Origin: Pseudomonadota bacterium
GTDB lineage: Bacteria; Pseudomonadota; Gammaproteobacteria; Steroidobacterales; Steroidobacteraceae
Direction: 5' to 3'
Length of the DNA: 64,000 nucleotides
Assembly: GCA_023417315.1 (NCBI GenBank)
Contig: JAEZFW010000034.1
Span: 7,581 to 71,580, forward strand
The notes beneath the pieces are model-generated. The model saw only the letters and a list, made by a program, of their open reading frames with translations. It searched no databases and was not told the origin of the DNA. Made by a program: the position numbers and the translations under genes. Each line of letters begins with the position of its first letter. Position 1 is the stretch's first letter. Positions 16,558 to 25,479 of this stretch are shown here, piece by piece.

Positions 16558-17484
16558 ATGATCAACCGGCTAACGTGCCCTGCTGTTCTACTTCTCGTTG
16601 CTTCTTCCTGTGCATATGGCGAAATCGTTCGCTATGACGGTAAGCCGGATGCTTTGCCTCACGCGCAGTACGTGCGCGCGGTCAGCGAACGAGAATCGCC
16701 GATTCAGCAGACTTACATCAAAGCGAAAGACGGGTTGTACATTGCCGCCGCGATTCGCAAGCCGCAAGGCGCCGGCCCATTTCCTGCCATCATTATCTTT
16801 CACGGCGCGCCCGGCGGGCGCGGCATGGAACAGCTCGTCGGTTGGTCGCGTGGTGATCATGGCGGCCCGGTGTGGGAGCGCTTTCTGCACGAAGGATTCG
16901 TGGTAGCTGTCGCAGACTACCGTGGCGGCGAATACAACACCGTCAACTCGCCATCTGAGAGCGGTATGGTCACCGCTATCGATGACGGCATCTCCGTGAT
17001 CGAGCATGTGCGGGCGCTTTCGTACGTGGATGACGCGCAGATCAGTGTGTATGGCGTGAGCTTGGGCGGAAATCTTGTGTTGTTTCTCGCATCGAAGCTA
17101 CCCACACTGAACGCCGTGATCGCAGGCGCTCCGGCGCCGATTTGGTTTCTCGGCTACGAAGTCCCTCCTGGTCCTCGACCCGACTTCACCGCGACGCCAC
17201 CGAATCCAGACATCACCCGCAAACACATCGATCCGATCAAAACGCCTATATTGATCCAAGTCGGGACGAATGATCGTCTGCTTTCGTTGGACATGTTGCT
17301 GCACGATCAACTCGTGAAGCACGGCAAACAAGTGCGCATGGAGATCTACGAGCACGGTTATCACGATTTCGTGCTCGGCCCGCAAGGCCAGCAGCGCGGC
17401 GACCTGCCTCAAGGCGAGATTCTCATGCAAGGTGCTTTGGACGCGCTCGAGCGAGCCGTGAAGTTTGCGAAAGCACCTCGTTGA
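16558..17484 (+). CDS. exported alpha/beta hydrolase (prolyl oligopeptidase/DLH-like)
   Basis: 308 residues with a signal peptide (MINRLTCPAVLLLVASSCAYG). The hydrolase fold shows an oxyanion region (IIFHGAPGG), the nucleophile elbow GVSLGG (catalytic Ser) and a late Asp/His pair (LIQVGTNDRL, HGYHDF). Likely an esterase or peptidase acting in the periplasm; the substrate may be linked to that of the exported enolase-like enzyme encoded immediately upstream (6-nt gap). ATG at 16558. It converges with the regulator gene 12 nt away. Confidence 0.85.
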   Translation: MINRLTCPAVLLLVASSCAYGEIVRYDGKPDALPHAQYVRAVSERESPIQQTYIKAKDGLYIAAAIRKPQGAGPFPAIIIFHGAPGGRGMEQLVGWSRGDHGGPVWERFLHEGFVVAVADYRGGEYNTVNSPSESGMVTAIDDGISVIEHVRALSYVDDAQISVYGVSLGGNLVLFLASKLPTLNAVIAGAPAPIWFLGYEVPPGPRPDFTATPPNPDITRKHIDPIKTPILIQVGTNDRLLSLDMLLHDQLVKHGKQVRMEIYEHGYHDFVLGPQGQQRGDLPQGEILMQGALDALERAVKFAKAPR

Positions 17485-17496
17485 GGCACGCCCTCG

Positions 17497-19068
17497 CTAT
17501 TCGCGCTCGGCCTTCAGCCGATCGATGATCTCTTCGCGGACATCGGTGATTTCCCGGCCGCGCAGAGCCACACCGTGATCGCACGGACGCGAGCGCGGAC
17601 AATGGCTGCTTCGAGGGCAGATGATGCGCGCCGGCTGCAGAAGCGCTTCCTCGACCCAGGCGATGTTGAGCACGCGGGCGACACCCTGCAATGCTTCTTC
17701 CGCCGCGCGCGGAATCTTTGCTTCGCCATGACGCTGCAAGCACGCCTCAGTGATGTTTGCGACGAGGGAGTCCGCGTTGGCTACATGCGATTGCAATGCC
17801 GGCACGAGATCTACACCGACGGAGATCACATGCGGATTGCCTGCCATATCGTGCGTTAGCTGCGAGTGACAACAGTAAAGCAGCGAGCGGTCGCCATCTC
17901 GCAGGACGGAAAGCTGCGACCCTCGACGGTTGCTGGTTTTCTCATCCAGCATCCTGAAGACCGCCCAATGCGGACACGGATCGCTCACTTGTGCCATGTT
18001 CCCCCAAGGAAGAGGAATGCCATTACCCCTGTAGACGGCGCGCAGATAACCAGGCGGATAGGCATCGAAGAAGTGCCAATAGGGATAGGGCGAGACCTTC
18101 GTCATTCTGCGCATGACGACCGCAGGTGTGAGCTCCATTTTCTCGCCCGCTTCGACTCGATAACGCTCTCGGTTGAGGAAGCGCCGGAACGGAATCTTCG
18201 GGCAGAGGAGCGCGCCGGCGAAGAAGCTGCATTCGAAGTCACGCCACGCGTGCAGCACATCTTGCGCATTCATACCCCCCGATGGGCGCATGCCCCCTTC
18301 CGGACTTCCACTCAACTCCCCGCCCGTTGCGTGCGCAGACTTCAAACCATCTCCGCCATGCAAGACCTTGTGCGCAATGTGCGAAGCAAGGTCGAACTTG
18401 AGGCGCGCCGGATCGCTCTGCAAACGTCGATTCAAGTAGACCGTCTTCGGCGCGTCGAAGAAAGAGCGCACGACACTACGCACCTCGCGATCCTTATCGA
18501 GGGCAAGTACCGGCTTCCGATCGAACCACTTGAGCTCGAGCCCATGTCGCTTACACATTCGCATGAGATCGTCGACGGTCAGCGGAAAGCGCCGCTCACC
18601 GACACTCTCAGCGGCGCGCTCGAGATCGGGGAAATCGTTGCGCGACATCTCCTGGTGCGAGCGGATGAGCAAGTGAGCGAACTGCCTGCCCGTCGTGCCC
18701 GTTTGCGATAACAACTCTGGGATGGCCGCCTGCAGAAGATCCTTCGAAAACAGGAAAGAAGGCTCGAGCGGCACTTGAGCGACGCCGCCGCTTCGCTTCT
18801 TGTTCATGGCCGGCTCGATCTCCGGCGTATCGTCGAAGAACCATTCCGGGTCGCGCTGGAACACGGTCGCGAACAACTGCAGCACCTCTTCAGATGGGAT
18901 GCGCTTGCCGCTTTCGATCATGCTCAGGTAGGACACCGACGGCGCGCTTGCAGGATCGAGCTGTATGCAACGCGTCGACAGGTCCTCGAGCGTTAGTCGA
19001 TTGCGCTTGCGCAGCATGCGCAGCTTCGGCCCGAGGAAGTGCGTCTTTCGCGTAAAGCTGGTAGCCAT
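17497..19068 (-). CDS. XRE-type regulator of glyoxylate genes (RamB/ScfR-like)
   Basis: 523 residues. An N-terminal Cro/CI helix-turn-helix (LRMLRKRNRLTLEDLSTRC, then SVSYLSMIESGKRIPSEE) is followed by a long effector part with an IrrE-like remnant (FDLASHIAHKVLHG) and a C-terminal domain of the short-chain fatty-acyl regulator type, ending in a Cys cluster (CPRSSHCPRSRPC). This is the layout of RamB and ScfR regulators, which govern acetate/propionate and glyoxylate-shunt genes in other bacteria. It is transcribed divergently from aceB-aceA with only a 73-nt spacer, so it very likely controls them and itself. ATG at 19068. Confidence 0.85.
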   Translation of the reverse strand: MATSFTRKTHFLGPKLRMLRKRNRLTLEDLSTRCIQLDPASAPSVSYLSMIESGKRIPSEEVLQLFATVFQRDPEWFFDDTPEIEPAMNKKRSGGVAQVPLEPSFLFSKDLLQAAIPELLSQTGTTGRQFAHLLIRSHQEMSRNDFPDLERAAESVGERRFPLTVDDLMRMCKRHGLELKWFDRKPVLALDKDREVRSVVRSFFDAPKTVYLNRRLQSDPARLKFDLASHIAHKVLHGGDGLKSAHATGGELSGSPEGGMRPSGGMNAQDVLHAWRDFECSFFAGALLCPKIPFRRFLNRERYRVEAGEKMELTPAVVMRRMTKVSPYPYWHFFDAYPPGYLRAVYRGNGIPLPWGNMAQVSDPCPHWAVFRMLDEKTSNRRGSQLSVLRDGDRSLLYCCHSQLTHDMAGNPHVISVGVDLVPALQSHVANADSLVANITEACLQRHGEAKIPRAAEEALQGVARVLNIAWVEEALLQPARIICPRSSHCPRSRPCDHGVALRGREITDVREEIIDRLKAERE

Positions 19069-19141
19069 TATGGTTGTGAAATTAACAATGTGAACTTCTC
19101 AAAGTCAAATTTTTCTCCCCTTAGTGTTTATAGTCGCGCCC
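19069..19141. promoter_or_regulatory. divergent control region of regulator and aceBA
   Basis: 73-bp AT-rich spacer. It holds a direct repeat TGTGAA (19075-19080 and 19089-19094, 14 bp apart) that is a candidate operator for the divergent regulator. A -10-like TATAGT at 19129-19134 ends 7 nt before the aceB ATG at 19142. There is no ribosome site before that ATG, so aceB mRNA may be leaderless. Confidence 0.45.
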
Positions 19142-20743
19142 ATGAACACAGCACTCGATCATCGCGCCTTCACCAGCCTTCGGCTCATCGCACCACCCGT
19201 TCCCCGCGATGAGGAAGTTCTTACACCTGAAGCCTTGTCGCTGCTCGACACGCTCCATCGGCGCTTCGATAGTCGACGCCTAGAGCTTTTGAGCGCTCGA
19301 GTCGACCGCCAACGGCACATCGATTTCGGTGTGCTTCCCGACTTCCTAGCTTCGACGGAAAAGATCCGGGCGCGAGATTGGCGCATCGCACCAGTGCCTC
19401 ATGATTTACAGGACCGCCGTGTAGAAATCACAGGGCCCGTCGATCGCAAGATGATCATCAACGCGCTCAATGCGCCCGTACAGGCGTTCATGGCGGACTT
19501 CGAGGATTCCACGTCGCCGACGTGGGAGAACATTATCAATGGCCAGATCAATCTGAAGGACGCACTCGAGCGGAAGATCCGCTTCGAAGATCGAGCCTCG
19601 GGCAAATCTTATCGACTCCACGAGCGAACAGCGACGTTGATGGTGCGCCCGCGCGGCTGGCATCTATGCGAGAAGCACGTGCGTATCGACGGCAAACCCG
19701 TCTCCGCATCTCTGTTCGACTTCGCGCTCTATCTCGCGAACAACTATGAGGCGCTCGCACGAGCGGGGACGGGGCCCTACTTCTACTTGCCGAAGCTGGA
19801 GAGCCATCTCGAAGCGCGTCTGTGGAACGATGTGTTCATTGCCGCTCAGGACGAGCTTGGGATTCCGCGCGGCACCATCAAGGCCACCGTCCTTGTGGAG
19901 ACGATTCTTGCCGCTTTTGAAATGGACGAGATCTTGTTCGAGCTTCGCGAGCACTCAGCGGGTCTCAACTGCGGCAGATGGGACTACATCTTCAGCTTCA
20001 TCAAGAAGCTCCGCAATCGCGCGCGTTACGTGCTTCCAGATCGTGCGACGGTCACGATGGAGAAACATTTCCTCAAGTCTTACGTCGATCTACTCATCAA
20101 GACGTGCCATCGCCGCGGCGCTCACGCGATGGGAGGTATGGCGGCTCAGATCCCCATCCGCAACGATGCCGCGGCGAACGAGGCGGCTCTCGCCAAAGTG
20201 CGCGCTGACAAAGAGCGCGAGGTCAAAGCCGGTCACGATGGCACTTGGATCGCGCATCCTGGACTCGCACCGATCGCTCAGGGCGCATTCCAACGCGCAG
20301 CCCCCAATCAACTGCATGTCGCACGCGCAGAGGTGAACGTCAGTGCAGCCGACCTGCTTTGCGTGCCTGAAGGCCCCATCACCGAGGAAGGGGCGCGCCA
20401 CAATCTCCGAGTCGGAGTGCAGTACCTTGCTGCGTGGCTCGACGGCTTAGGGTGTGTTCCGCTTTACAACCTGATGGAAGATGCCGCCACCGCTGAAATT
20501 TGTCGAGCACAGCTCTGGCAATGGGTGCACCACGAGGCGCGCACCACCGATGGTCGCTGCCTCACGGATCAGCGCGTCGAGCTCATGCTTGCGGACGAGC
20601 TTGATCAGATCCGCACGCGCATCGGCGCTGAGCGCTACTCGCTCGGGTCGTACGCGACCGCTGCGCGCATGTTCGGCTACATGGTGACGACAGAGGACTT
20701 CGATGAGTTCCTCACGCTACCAGCTTACGACTTATTGCCCTAG
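19142..20743 (+). CDS. aceB: malate synthase A
   Basis: 533 residues, the normal length of malate synthase A. Glyoxylate + acetyl-CoA + water gives malate + CoA, the second step of the glyoxylate shunt, in the cytoplasm. Diagnostic sequences include MADFEDSTSPTWENIINGQ, catalytic-site TLMVRPRGWHLCEKHV, PKLESHLEARLWNDVF and GMAAQIPI. ATG 19142 is preferred over an in-frame GTG at 19124 because the sequence from MNTAL aligns with family starts. It is the first gene of an aceB-aceA operon (25-nt gap). Confidence 0.95.
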   Translation: MNTALDHRAFTSLRLIAPPVPRDEEVLTPEALSLLDTLHRRFDSRRLELLSARVDRQRHIDFGVLPDFLASTEKIRARDWRIAPVPHDLQDRRVEITGPVDRKMIINALNAPVQAFMADFEDSTSPTWENIINGQINLKDALERKIRFEDRASGKSYRLHERTATLMVRPRGWHLCEKHVRIDGKPVSASLFDFALYLANNYEALARAGTGPYFYLPKLESHLEARLWNDVFIAAQDELGIPRGTIKATVLVETILAAFEMDEILFELREHSAGLNCGRWDYIFSFIKKLRNRARYVLPDRATVTMEKHFLKSYVDLLIKTCHRRGAHAMGGMAAQIPIRNDAAANEAALAKVRADKEREVKAGHDGTWIAHPGLAPIAQGAFQRAAPNQLHVARAEVNVSAADLLCVPEGPITEEGARHNLRVGVQYLAAWLDGLGCVPLYNLMEDAATAEICRAQLWQWVHHEARTTDGRCLTDQRVELMLADELDQIRTRIGAERYSLGSYATAARMFGYMVTTEDFDEFLTLPAYDLLP

Positions 20744-20768
20744 TTCATCTCTCCCGGAGCCCGGCTAC

Positions 20769-22061
20769 ATGAGCATTCAAACACCGCTCGATGCACACTC
20801 GATAGAGCTCGATTGGAAACAGAACGCACGGTGGAAGGGTATCGAGCGCCCGTACTCCGCCGCTGACGTTATTCGTCTTCGCGGCACCATTCATATCGAG
20901 TACTCAATGGCGCGGTTAATGGCGAACAAGCTTTGGGGCTATCTGCACGAGAAGCCGTTCGTGAATGCGCTGGGGGCGCTGACAGGCAATCAAGCCATGC
21001 AGCAGGTCCGTGCTGGCCTCGATGCCATTTATCTATCGGGATGGCAGGTCGCGGCCGATGCAAATCTCTCGGGCCAGATGTACCCGGATCAATCGCTCTA
21101 CCCTGCTGATTCCGTGCCTGCTGTCATCAAGCGCATCAACAACACCTTGAGACGCGCGGACGAGATTCACCATGCAGAGGGCGATGACTCCATCGACTGG
21201 TACAAACCCATCGTTGCCGATGCCGAGGCAGGATTCGGGGGAGTGCTCAACGCATTCGAGCTCATGAAGCAGATGATCGATGCAGGGGCAGCAGGCGTGC
21301 ATTTCGAGGACCAGCTTTCCTCAGCAAAGAAGTGCGGACATATGGGCGGCAAGGTCCTTGTGCCCACGCAAGAAGCGATCAGCAAGCTCGTGGCTGCGCG
21401 ATTGGCAGCCGACGTGTGCGCTGTTCCAACCCTCATCGTCGCGCGGACCGATGCCGAAGCGGCGAATCTGCTGACTTCGGACATCGACGAGCGCGACCGC
21501 CCGTTCATCAAGTCGAAAGAGCGCACCACTGAGGGATTCTTCTCAGTGAGGAACGGTCTCGAGCAGGCAATTGCGCGCGGGCTGGCCTACGCCCCCTACG
21601 CAGACCTCGTTTGGTGTGAGACCGCCAAGCCTGATCTCGAGGAAGCACGCGAGTTCGCGGAGGGTATCCACCGGGAGTTTCCTGGAAAGCTGCTCGCGTA
21701 CAACTGTTCTCCTTCGTTCAATTGGAAGCGCAAGCTCGACGATGTCACGATCGCCCGCTTCCAGCGCGAGCTCGGCGCAATGGGCTACAAGTTTCAGTTC
21801 ATCACGCTCGCAGGATTTCACGCGCTCAACTACTCCATGTTCGAGCTTGCTCGCGCCTATCGAGAGAAACAAATGAGCGCATACGTCGCCCTCCAACAGG
21901 AAGAGTTCGCGGCCGAAAAGGACGGGTATACAGCCACTCGTCACCAGCGCGAGGTCGGCGTTGGATACTTCGACGATGTCACTCAGACCGTTCTTGCCGG
22001 GCGATCTTCCACCACTGCATTGTCTGGAAGCACTGAAGAACAGCAGTTCCAGCGCGCCTGA
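20769..22061 (+). CDS. aceA: isocitrate lyase
   Basis: 430 residues. It cleaves isocitrate to glyoxylate and succinate. The catalytic signature KKCGHMGGK is present, with upstream DAEAGFGGVLNAFELMKQMI and downstream LAYNCSPSFNW, all characteristic. ATG 20769 has CGGAG about 9 nt upstream; the frame is open further upstream into aceB but that part is not homologous. Co-transcribed with aceB and ended by a strong terminator, so the pair allows growth on acetate and fatty acids. Confidence 0.96.
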   Translation: MSIQTPLDAHSIELDWKQNARWKGIERPYSAADVIRLRGTIHIEYSMARLMANKLWGYLHEKPFVNALGALTGNQAMQQVRAGLDAIYLSGWQVAADANLSGQMYPDQSLYPADSVPAVIKRINNTLRRADEIHHAEGDDSIDWYKPIVADAEAGFGGVLNAFELMKQMIDAGAAGVHFEDQLSSAKKCGHMGGKVLVPTQEAISKLVAARLAADVCAVPTLIVARTDAEAANLLTSDIDERDRPFIKSKERTTEGFFSVRNGLEQAIARGLAYAPYADLVWCETAKPDLEEAREFAEGIHREFPGKLLAYNCSPSFNWKRKLDDVTIARFQRELGAMGYKFQFITLAGFHALNYSMFELARAYREKQMSAYVALQQEEFAAEKDGYTATRHQREVGVGYFDDVTQTVLAGRSSTTALSGSTEEQQFQRA

Positions 22062-22072
22062 TCGACGTAAGA

Positions 22073-22110
22073 AAGGCCCGGCAGATACATAGATCTGCCG
22101 GGCCTTGTTC
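22073..22110. terminator. bidirectional terminator between aceA and lipoprotein gene
   Basis: Perfect 14-bp stem (22073-22086 with 22093-22106) with 6-nt loop. On the minus strand it is followed by TTTCTTAC and on the plus strand by GTTC, so it can serve both convergent genes, best for the minus one. Confidence 0.85.
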
Positions 22111-22144
22111 ATCTGCGTCAACTGCTTTACTTAGCCATCAACAA

Positions 22145-22477
22145 CTATTGCTGCGGCTGAGAAGTGGTGTCGGCGGGTTCACCCGAGCTCGTCGTGCCGG
22201 TCGCATCCGTCGGCGCACCGGTATTCGGATCAGTGCTGGAGCCTGCCGCATCGCCACCAGTCATATCACCAGATTGCGGTGTCGTCATCGTGTCGTCTGT
22301 CTGACCAGGGGTCGCATACGGATCCTGAGCTGTTCCGGGGGAGCTCGTCGTGCCTGGTGCCGTGTCACTCATGCCCGCATCGTCAGCCTGACCAGTGTTG
22401 TCCGATTGACCACACCCCGCCAAACCAAACAACGTAGCCGCACAAAAAGCTGCCATCAAACTCTTGAAATTCGTCAT
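22145..22477 (-). CDS. low-complexity lipoprotein
   Basis: 110 residues: a signal peptide with lipobox LAGC (Cys at 22) and a mature part made almost only of Gly, Ser, Thr, Asp, Pro, Ala and Gln. This should be a disordered, acidic, envelope-tethered tail. The ribosome site GAAGGAG 7 nt before the ATG at 22477 is strong. No enzymatic motif is present; such proteins are common but uncharacterised. Confidence 0.75.
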   Translation of the reverse strand: MTNFKSLMAAFCAATLFGLAGCGQSDNTGQADDAGMSDTAPGTTSSPGTAQDPYATPGQTDDTMTTPQSGDMTGGDAAGSSTDPNTGAPTDATGTTSSGEPADTTSQPQQ

Positions 22478-22693
22478 GCCGAGTCTCCTTCAATACGCGC
22501 TCACTGCGCATTTAACTGGAGCCTCTCTTAGAGATGCTCCTCACGATGTGGAAAGACATCAGCAAACTGATAGTTCCCCGCATGGTCATTGCGAGAATCG
22601 ATCGTCGGTCATCGCCGACACCCAGTGGCCGCCAATCACGCTTCTACGAAACTCATACACGTACGAACGAGATGACGGATTGTGGTTGGCCCC

Positions 22694-24610
22694 TCACCGA
22701 CTCATCAGCACTATCTTCGCGGCCATATCGAGAGTTGCTTGCTCGCTCCCGTGTGGAAAAGCAGGTGCTGCAATCGTCCCAGCGGGGCTCGACCTTACCT
22801 CGATCGGCTGACTCCACGCACCGGTCCGCGGATCGAACCAAAGCCACTCATAGCGCTGCTTGGGCAAGAAGCCGCGCAACTCAGGTCGAAGTGCTCTGTT
22901 CTCGAAGTAAGCGAGCGCGAAGTCCTGCTGCGCTGTTCGCATGAGAAACGACCACCCATCCAAGCCATCGTCGAGTGCTTCGGGAATGCTGCGCGGGTGA
23001 AGATCGTGAGAAGCGAGCTCGAGCTCTTGATACTTCGATCCTTCCGACATGACGAAAGTGCTGAGGTGCTGCATTTGAGCGCCCGACTCATAGCGCAAAG
23101 CAGTCCAGATGTGCGGCCGCCAGCCCGCAGGTTCGCCCGTGCTCGTGAGATCGTATGCCGCCGTTCCGTGAACATGTCCTGCGAGCCCGCCGGAGAGAAC
23201 AGACCCATACATCATGGCGCGCGCGAAATAGTTATCGCGAGGCGAGTTCTCGGCCGGCGTCTCTCCGCCCGGTCGATTGATGGAGTGATTCCAACCTGTG
23301 TAGTAAGGCTCGAGATTCGCAGCAGGATAAGCCGGCTCGAGCCGGAAGAGCTCTTCGATCGAGGAATAGATCGCATGATTCCTTGGGTTGTTCCCGACCG
23401 TGTGCATGTTGAGCCATGGCGCCCGCGCGCCGTGACCGAAGCGCTTGAACGTCGAGCTATCGATGAGCGTGGTGTACGGCTGACCGAATGGGAGCGAACC
23501 GTACTTCTTCAGGTGATGCGTGAGAGCCGCGTTGAAATCATCGGCTGGCAAACTGAAGTTTTCCGGGATCCAATCGAGATGGATACCGCTGAAGATGAGG
23601 TTGTATGCGCCATAGCGCGCGATCAAATACTGAACGAAGCGCGCATACGATTCGTTGAAATCGAAGTACGCCTTCCAAGAGGGTGCGTTGTCGCGTCGAA
23701 TCGTTTCGAAGAAGGGAACCAATCCCTCCTTGGACAAGTGCCGCATCTTGCGATCCAGGCTGCGAAAGTACGCCGGGTTCACGCGATCGAAATTTGCTAA
23801 CCCTTCGCGGTCCTCGAATATTTCGAATGGCCGATTACCGTGCTCATCGTGCATATCCTTTGCTGTCGTGGTTGCACCGTCATCCGTCGAGATCTTGGCA
23901 TTCGGCGCCCAGTGCCCAAACTTCTCCCAAGCGTTTCGCAAGAAGATGCCGTCCTTGTTCGCGAAGGTTGCGCCGCGCTGGTCGGCTGCCCAGTTGGGAA
24001 ATGCAGCGATGAATGACACCGAATTGAATCCTTGGCGCTTGCGATAGGCGACCGCTTCTTCGAAGCTGATCCCCTCAGCAGGTTCATAGTCCGGTGCGGG
24101 CTGCGCGCCTTTCCAAGGGAGCCGCCACGTGGATGCGGCCAGCCATGTGTCGCCGACCAGAAAGAAGGGTGTCCCGTCCGCGTACCGAAGAGCGTGTCCA
24201 TTGGCGCTCGCGCGGATGAACCCGCGCCGATTCGGATTCTGCTGAATGTCGGCGGCGTCCCAAGCGACTGCGCGGAACGTGCCTCGCCCGCCGTTCAGTC
24301 CGACATCGTCACTGCGATTGGAACCTGAGCGCCAATTCCAATCGCCAGGGCTCGTTGCAACGAAGCGAACTTTGAACGTGCGCTCGCCGTCCCAGAATCC
24401 ATACACGCGACGTTTGAAGTCCGGCCCTTCGAGCTCGATCCACATTTCCACATCCACATAGGGATTGGCATATTCGCGAGCCGTTTCGAAGGTCACCTCT
24501 TGCACCTCCCACACGCGCACTTGACCGGATTCCAGACGCGCGGCGAGGCTCGCGGTGGAGAAGAAAACGCCTATGAAGAGGGAGAAACGAAACAAATGAG
24601 CTTTCGGCAT
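22694..24610 (-). CDS. secreted DUF5060/DUF4038 glycoside hydrolase-like protein
   Basis: 638 residues from ATG 24610 (MPKAHLFRFSLFIGVFFST, a clear signal peptide); a GTG 33 nt further upstream is possible. An N-terminal immunoglobulin-like DUF5060 domain (VRVWEVQEVTFETAREYANP..., RVYGFWDGERTFKVRF) leads into a TIM-barrel of the DUF4038/apiosidase type (RYADGTPFFLVGDTW, GFNSVSFIAAFPNW, YNLIFSGIHLDW). A C-terminal beta domain closes the protein (YEWLWFDPRTGAWSQ). Relatives hydrolyse terminal sugars such as apiose from plant polysaccharides, so periplasmic or outer saccharide degradation is likely. It is alone on its strand, without transporter genes. Confidence 0.82.
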   Translation of the reverse strand: MPKAHLFRFSLFIGVFFSTASLAARLESGQVRVWEVQEVTFETAREYANPYVDVEMWIELEGPDFKRRVYGFWDGERTFKVRFVATSPGDWNWRSGSNRSDDVGLNGGRGTFRAVAWDAADIQQNPNRRGFIRASANGHALRYADGTPFFLVGDTWLAASTWRLPWKGAQPAPDYEPAEGISFEEAVAYRKRQGFNSVSFIAAFPNWAADQRGATFANKDGIFLRNAWEKFGHWAPNAKISTDDGATTTAKDMHDEHGNRPFEIFEDREGLANFDRVNPAYFRSLDRKMRHLSKEGLVPFFETIRRDNAPSWKAYFDFNESYARFVQYLIARYGAYNLIFSGIHLDWIPENFSLPADDFNAALTHHLKKYGSLPFGQPYTTLIDSSTFKRFGHGARAPWLNMHTVGNNPRNHAIYSSIEELFRLEPAYPAANLEPYYTGWNHSINRPGGETPAENSPRDNYFARAMMYGSVLSGGLAGHVHGTAAYDLTSTGEPAGWRPHIWTALRYESGAQMQHLSTFVMSEGSKYQELELASHDLHPRSIPEALDDGLDGWSFLMRTAQQDFALAYFENRALRPELRGFLPKQRYEWLWFDPRTGAWSQPIEVRSSPAGTIAAPAFPHGSEQATLDMAAKIVLMSR

Positions 24611-24745
24611 GATCCCGTGCAGTATCGTGAGTGATGAGGACACCCATTTGCTCGCGTGGCTCCGCGATTCGCGTCCCCCATGGGCGGGTGTTAGGGAAAG
24701 CCTACCATACGCTTGCCGCGGGCGCCCCCGCAGCGCGCAGGCAGG

Positions 24746-25288
24746 TTAATCGAGCGCGATGGCTGCAAACTCGCTCAGCTCGGCGCTCCCGTCTTTCCAG
24801 ACGACGTACGTTGACTTCACATCCGCTTTCAACAACGAGACGCTCAAAACCTTACTATGAGCGAGCGACTGAAGAGAACCATTATCGACTGGGTAGTACC
24901 AGTAGATTGAAGATCGAGGAGCCGACGGATCAACCGGCTGGCCAATTCCGATCTCACGCGCGTCGAATTCGGTCGGTCGGAACGTCAGTACCTCGCCAGC
25001 GACGCGGACTTCCAGCGTTGGATTCGCTGACTTCCAATCCGGTGCGGGCCAATACTGAAGGACCACCAAGTACTGACGATGCTCTCCCATACGGTTCACG
25101 TCGATAGCGTACAGATCGATGAAGTCTAGTTGGGGAGTCGTGCCTTCGCGATTGAACGTCCACGGTTCCGCAACGACCGTGATGGTTGCTGCAGTCTGCT
25201 CGTCCAAGTACTCGCGCGGTGTCATCGATGGCGCACCAGCGCATCCGGCTACGCAAGCGGCAACGAACGAAATCAAAGCAGCACGCAC
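24746..25288 (-). CDS. lipoprotein of unknown function
   Basis: 180 residues from a GTG at 25288, chosen because AGGGGGA lies 5 nt upstream; the frame is open to 25405 but that part has no ribosome site. The signal ends in lipobox VAGC (Cys17). The mature protein is beta-rich with several Trp/Tyr strands (YLVVLQYWPAPDW, SIYWYYPVDNG, KSTYVVWKDGS). No family recognised. Divergent from the LigE-type ligase gene across a 191-bp spacer. Confidence 0.7.
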   Translation of the reverse strand: MRAALISFVAACVAGCAGAPSMTPREYLDEQTAATITVVAEPWTFNREGTTPQLDFIDLYAIDVNRMGEHRQYLVVLQYWPAPDWKSANPTLEVRVAGEVLTFRPTEFDAREIGIGQPVDPSAPRSSIYWYYPVDNGSLQSLAHSKVLSVSLLKADVKSTYVVWKDGSAELSEFAAIALD

Positions 25289-25372
25289 GTTTTCCCCCTG
25301 GCTCGATCCGTCCTGTAGGATTCTGATGATCCCAGATAATGCCCGCTCGGTGCCCTCGTTCAAAGGGCCGAG

Positions 25373-25406
25373 TGTGTCGAGCCACTGTGTCAACAAGATC
25401 GACACA
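25373..25406. promoter_or_regulatory. 8-bp inverted repeat in divergent spacer
   Basis: TGTGTCGA (25373-25380) and TCGACACA (25399-25406), perfect, separated by 18 nt. It lies between a lipoprotein gene and the periplasmic DNA ligase gene; it could be an operator or a hairpin in the ligase leader. Confidence 0.3.
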
Positions 25407-25479
25407 TGGGCCGAAATGGCTACGCCTTCAACGGGCGTTGGATGCTGTCATTCACATAGATCCTCTGGAGGGCCTCACG

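Noticed and set aside
22682..23800. 372-codon plus-strand frame
   Set aside because: Lies wholly inside the DUF5060/DUF4038 gene on the other strand and is Arg/Ser-rich without any family similarity.
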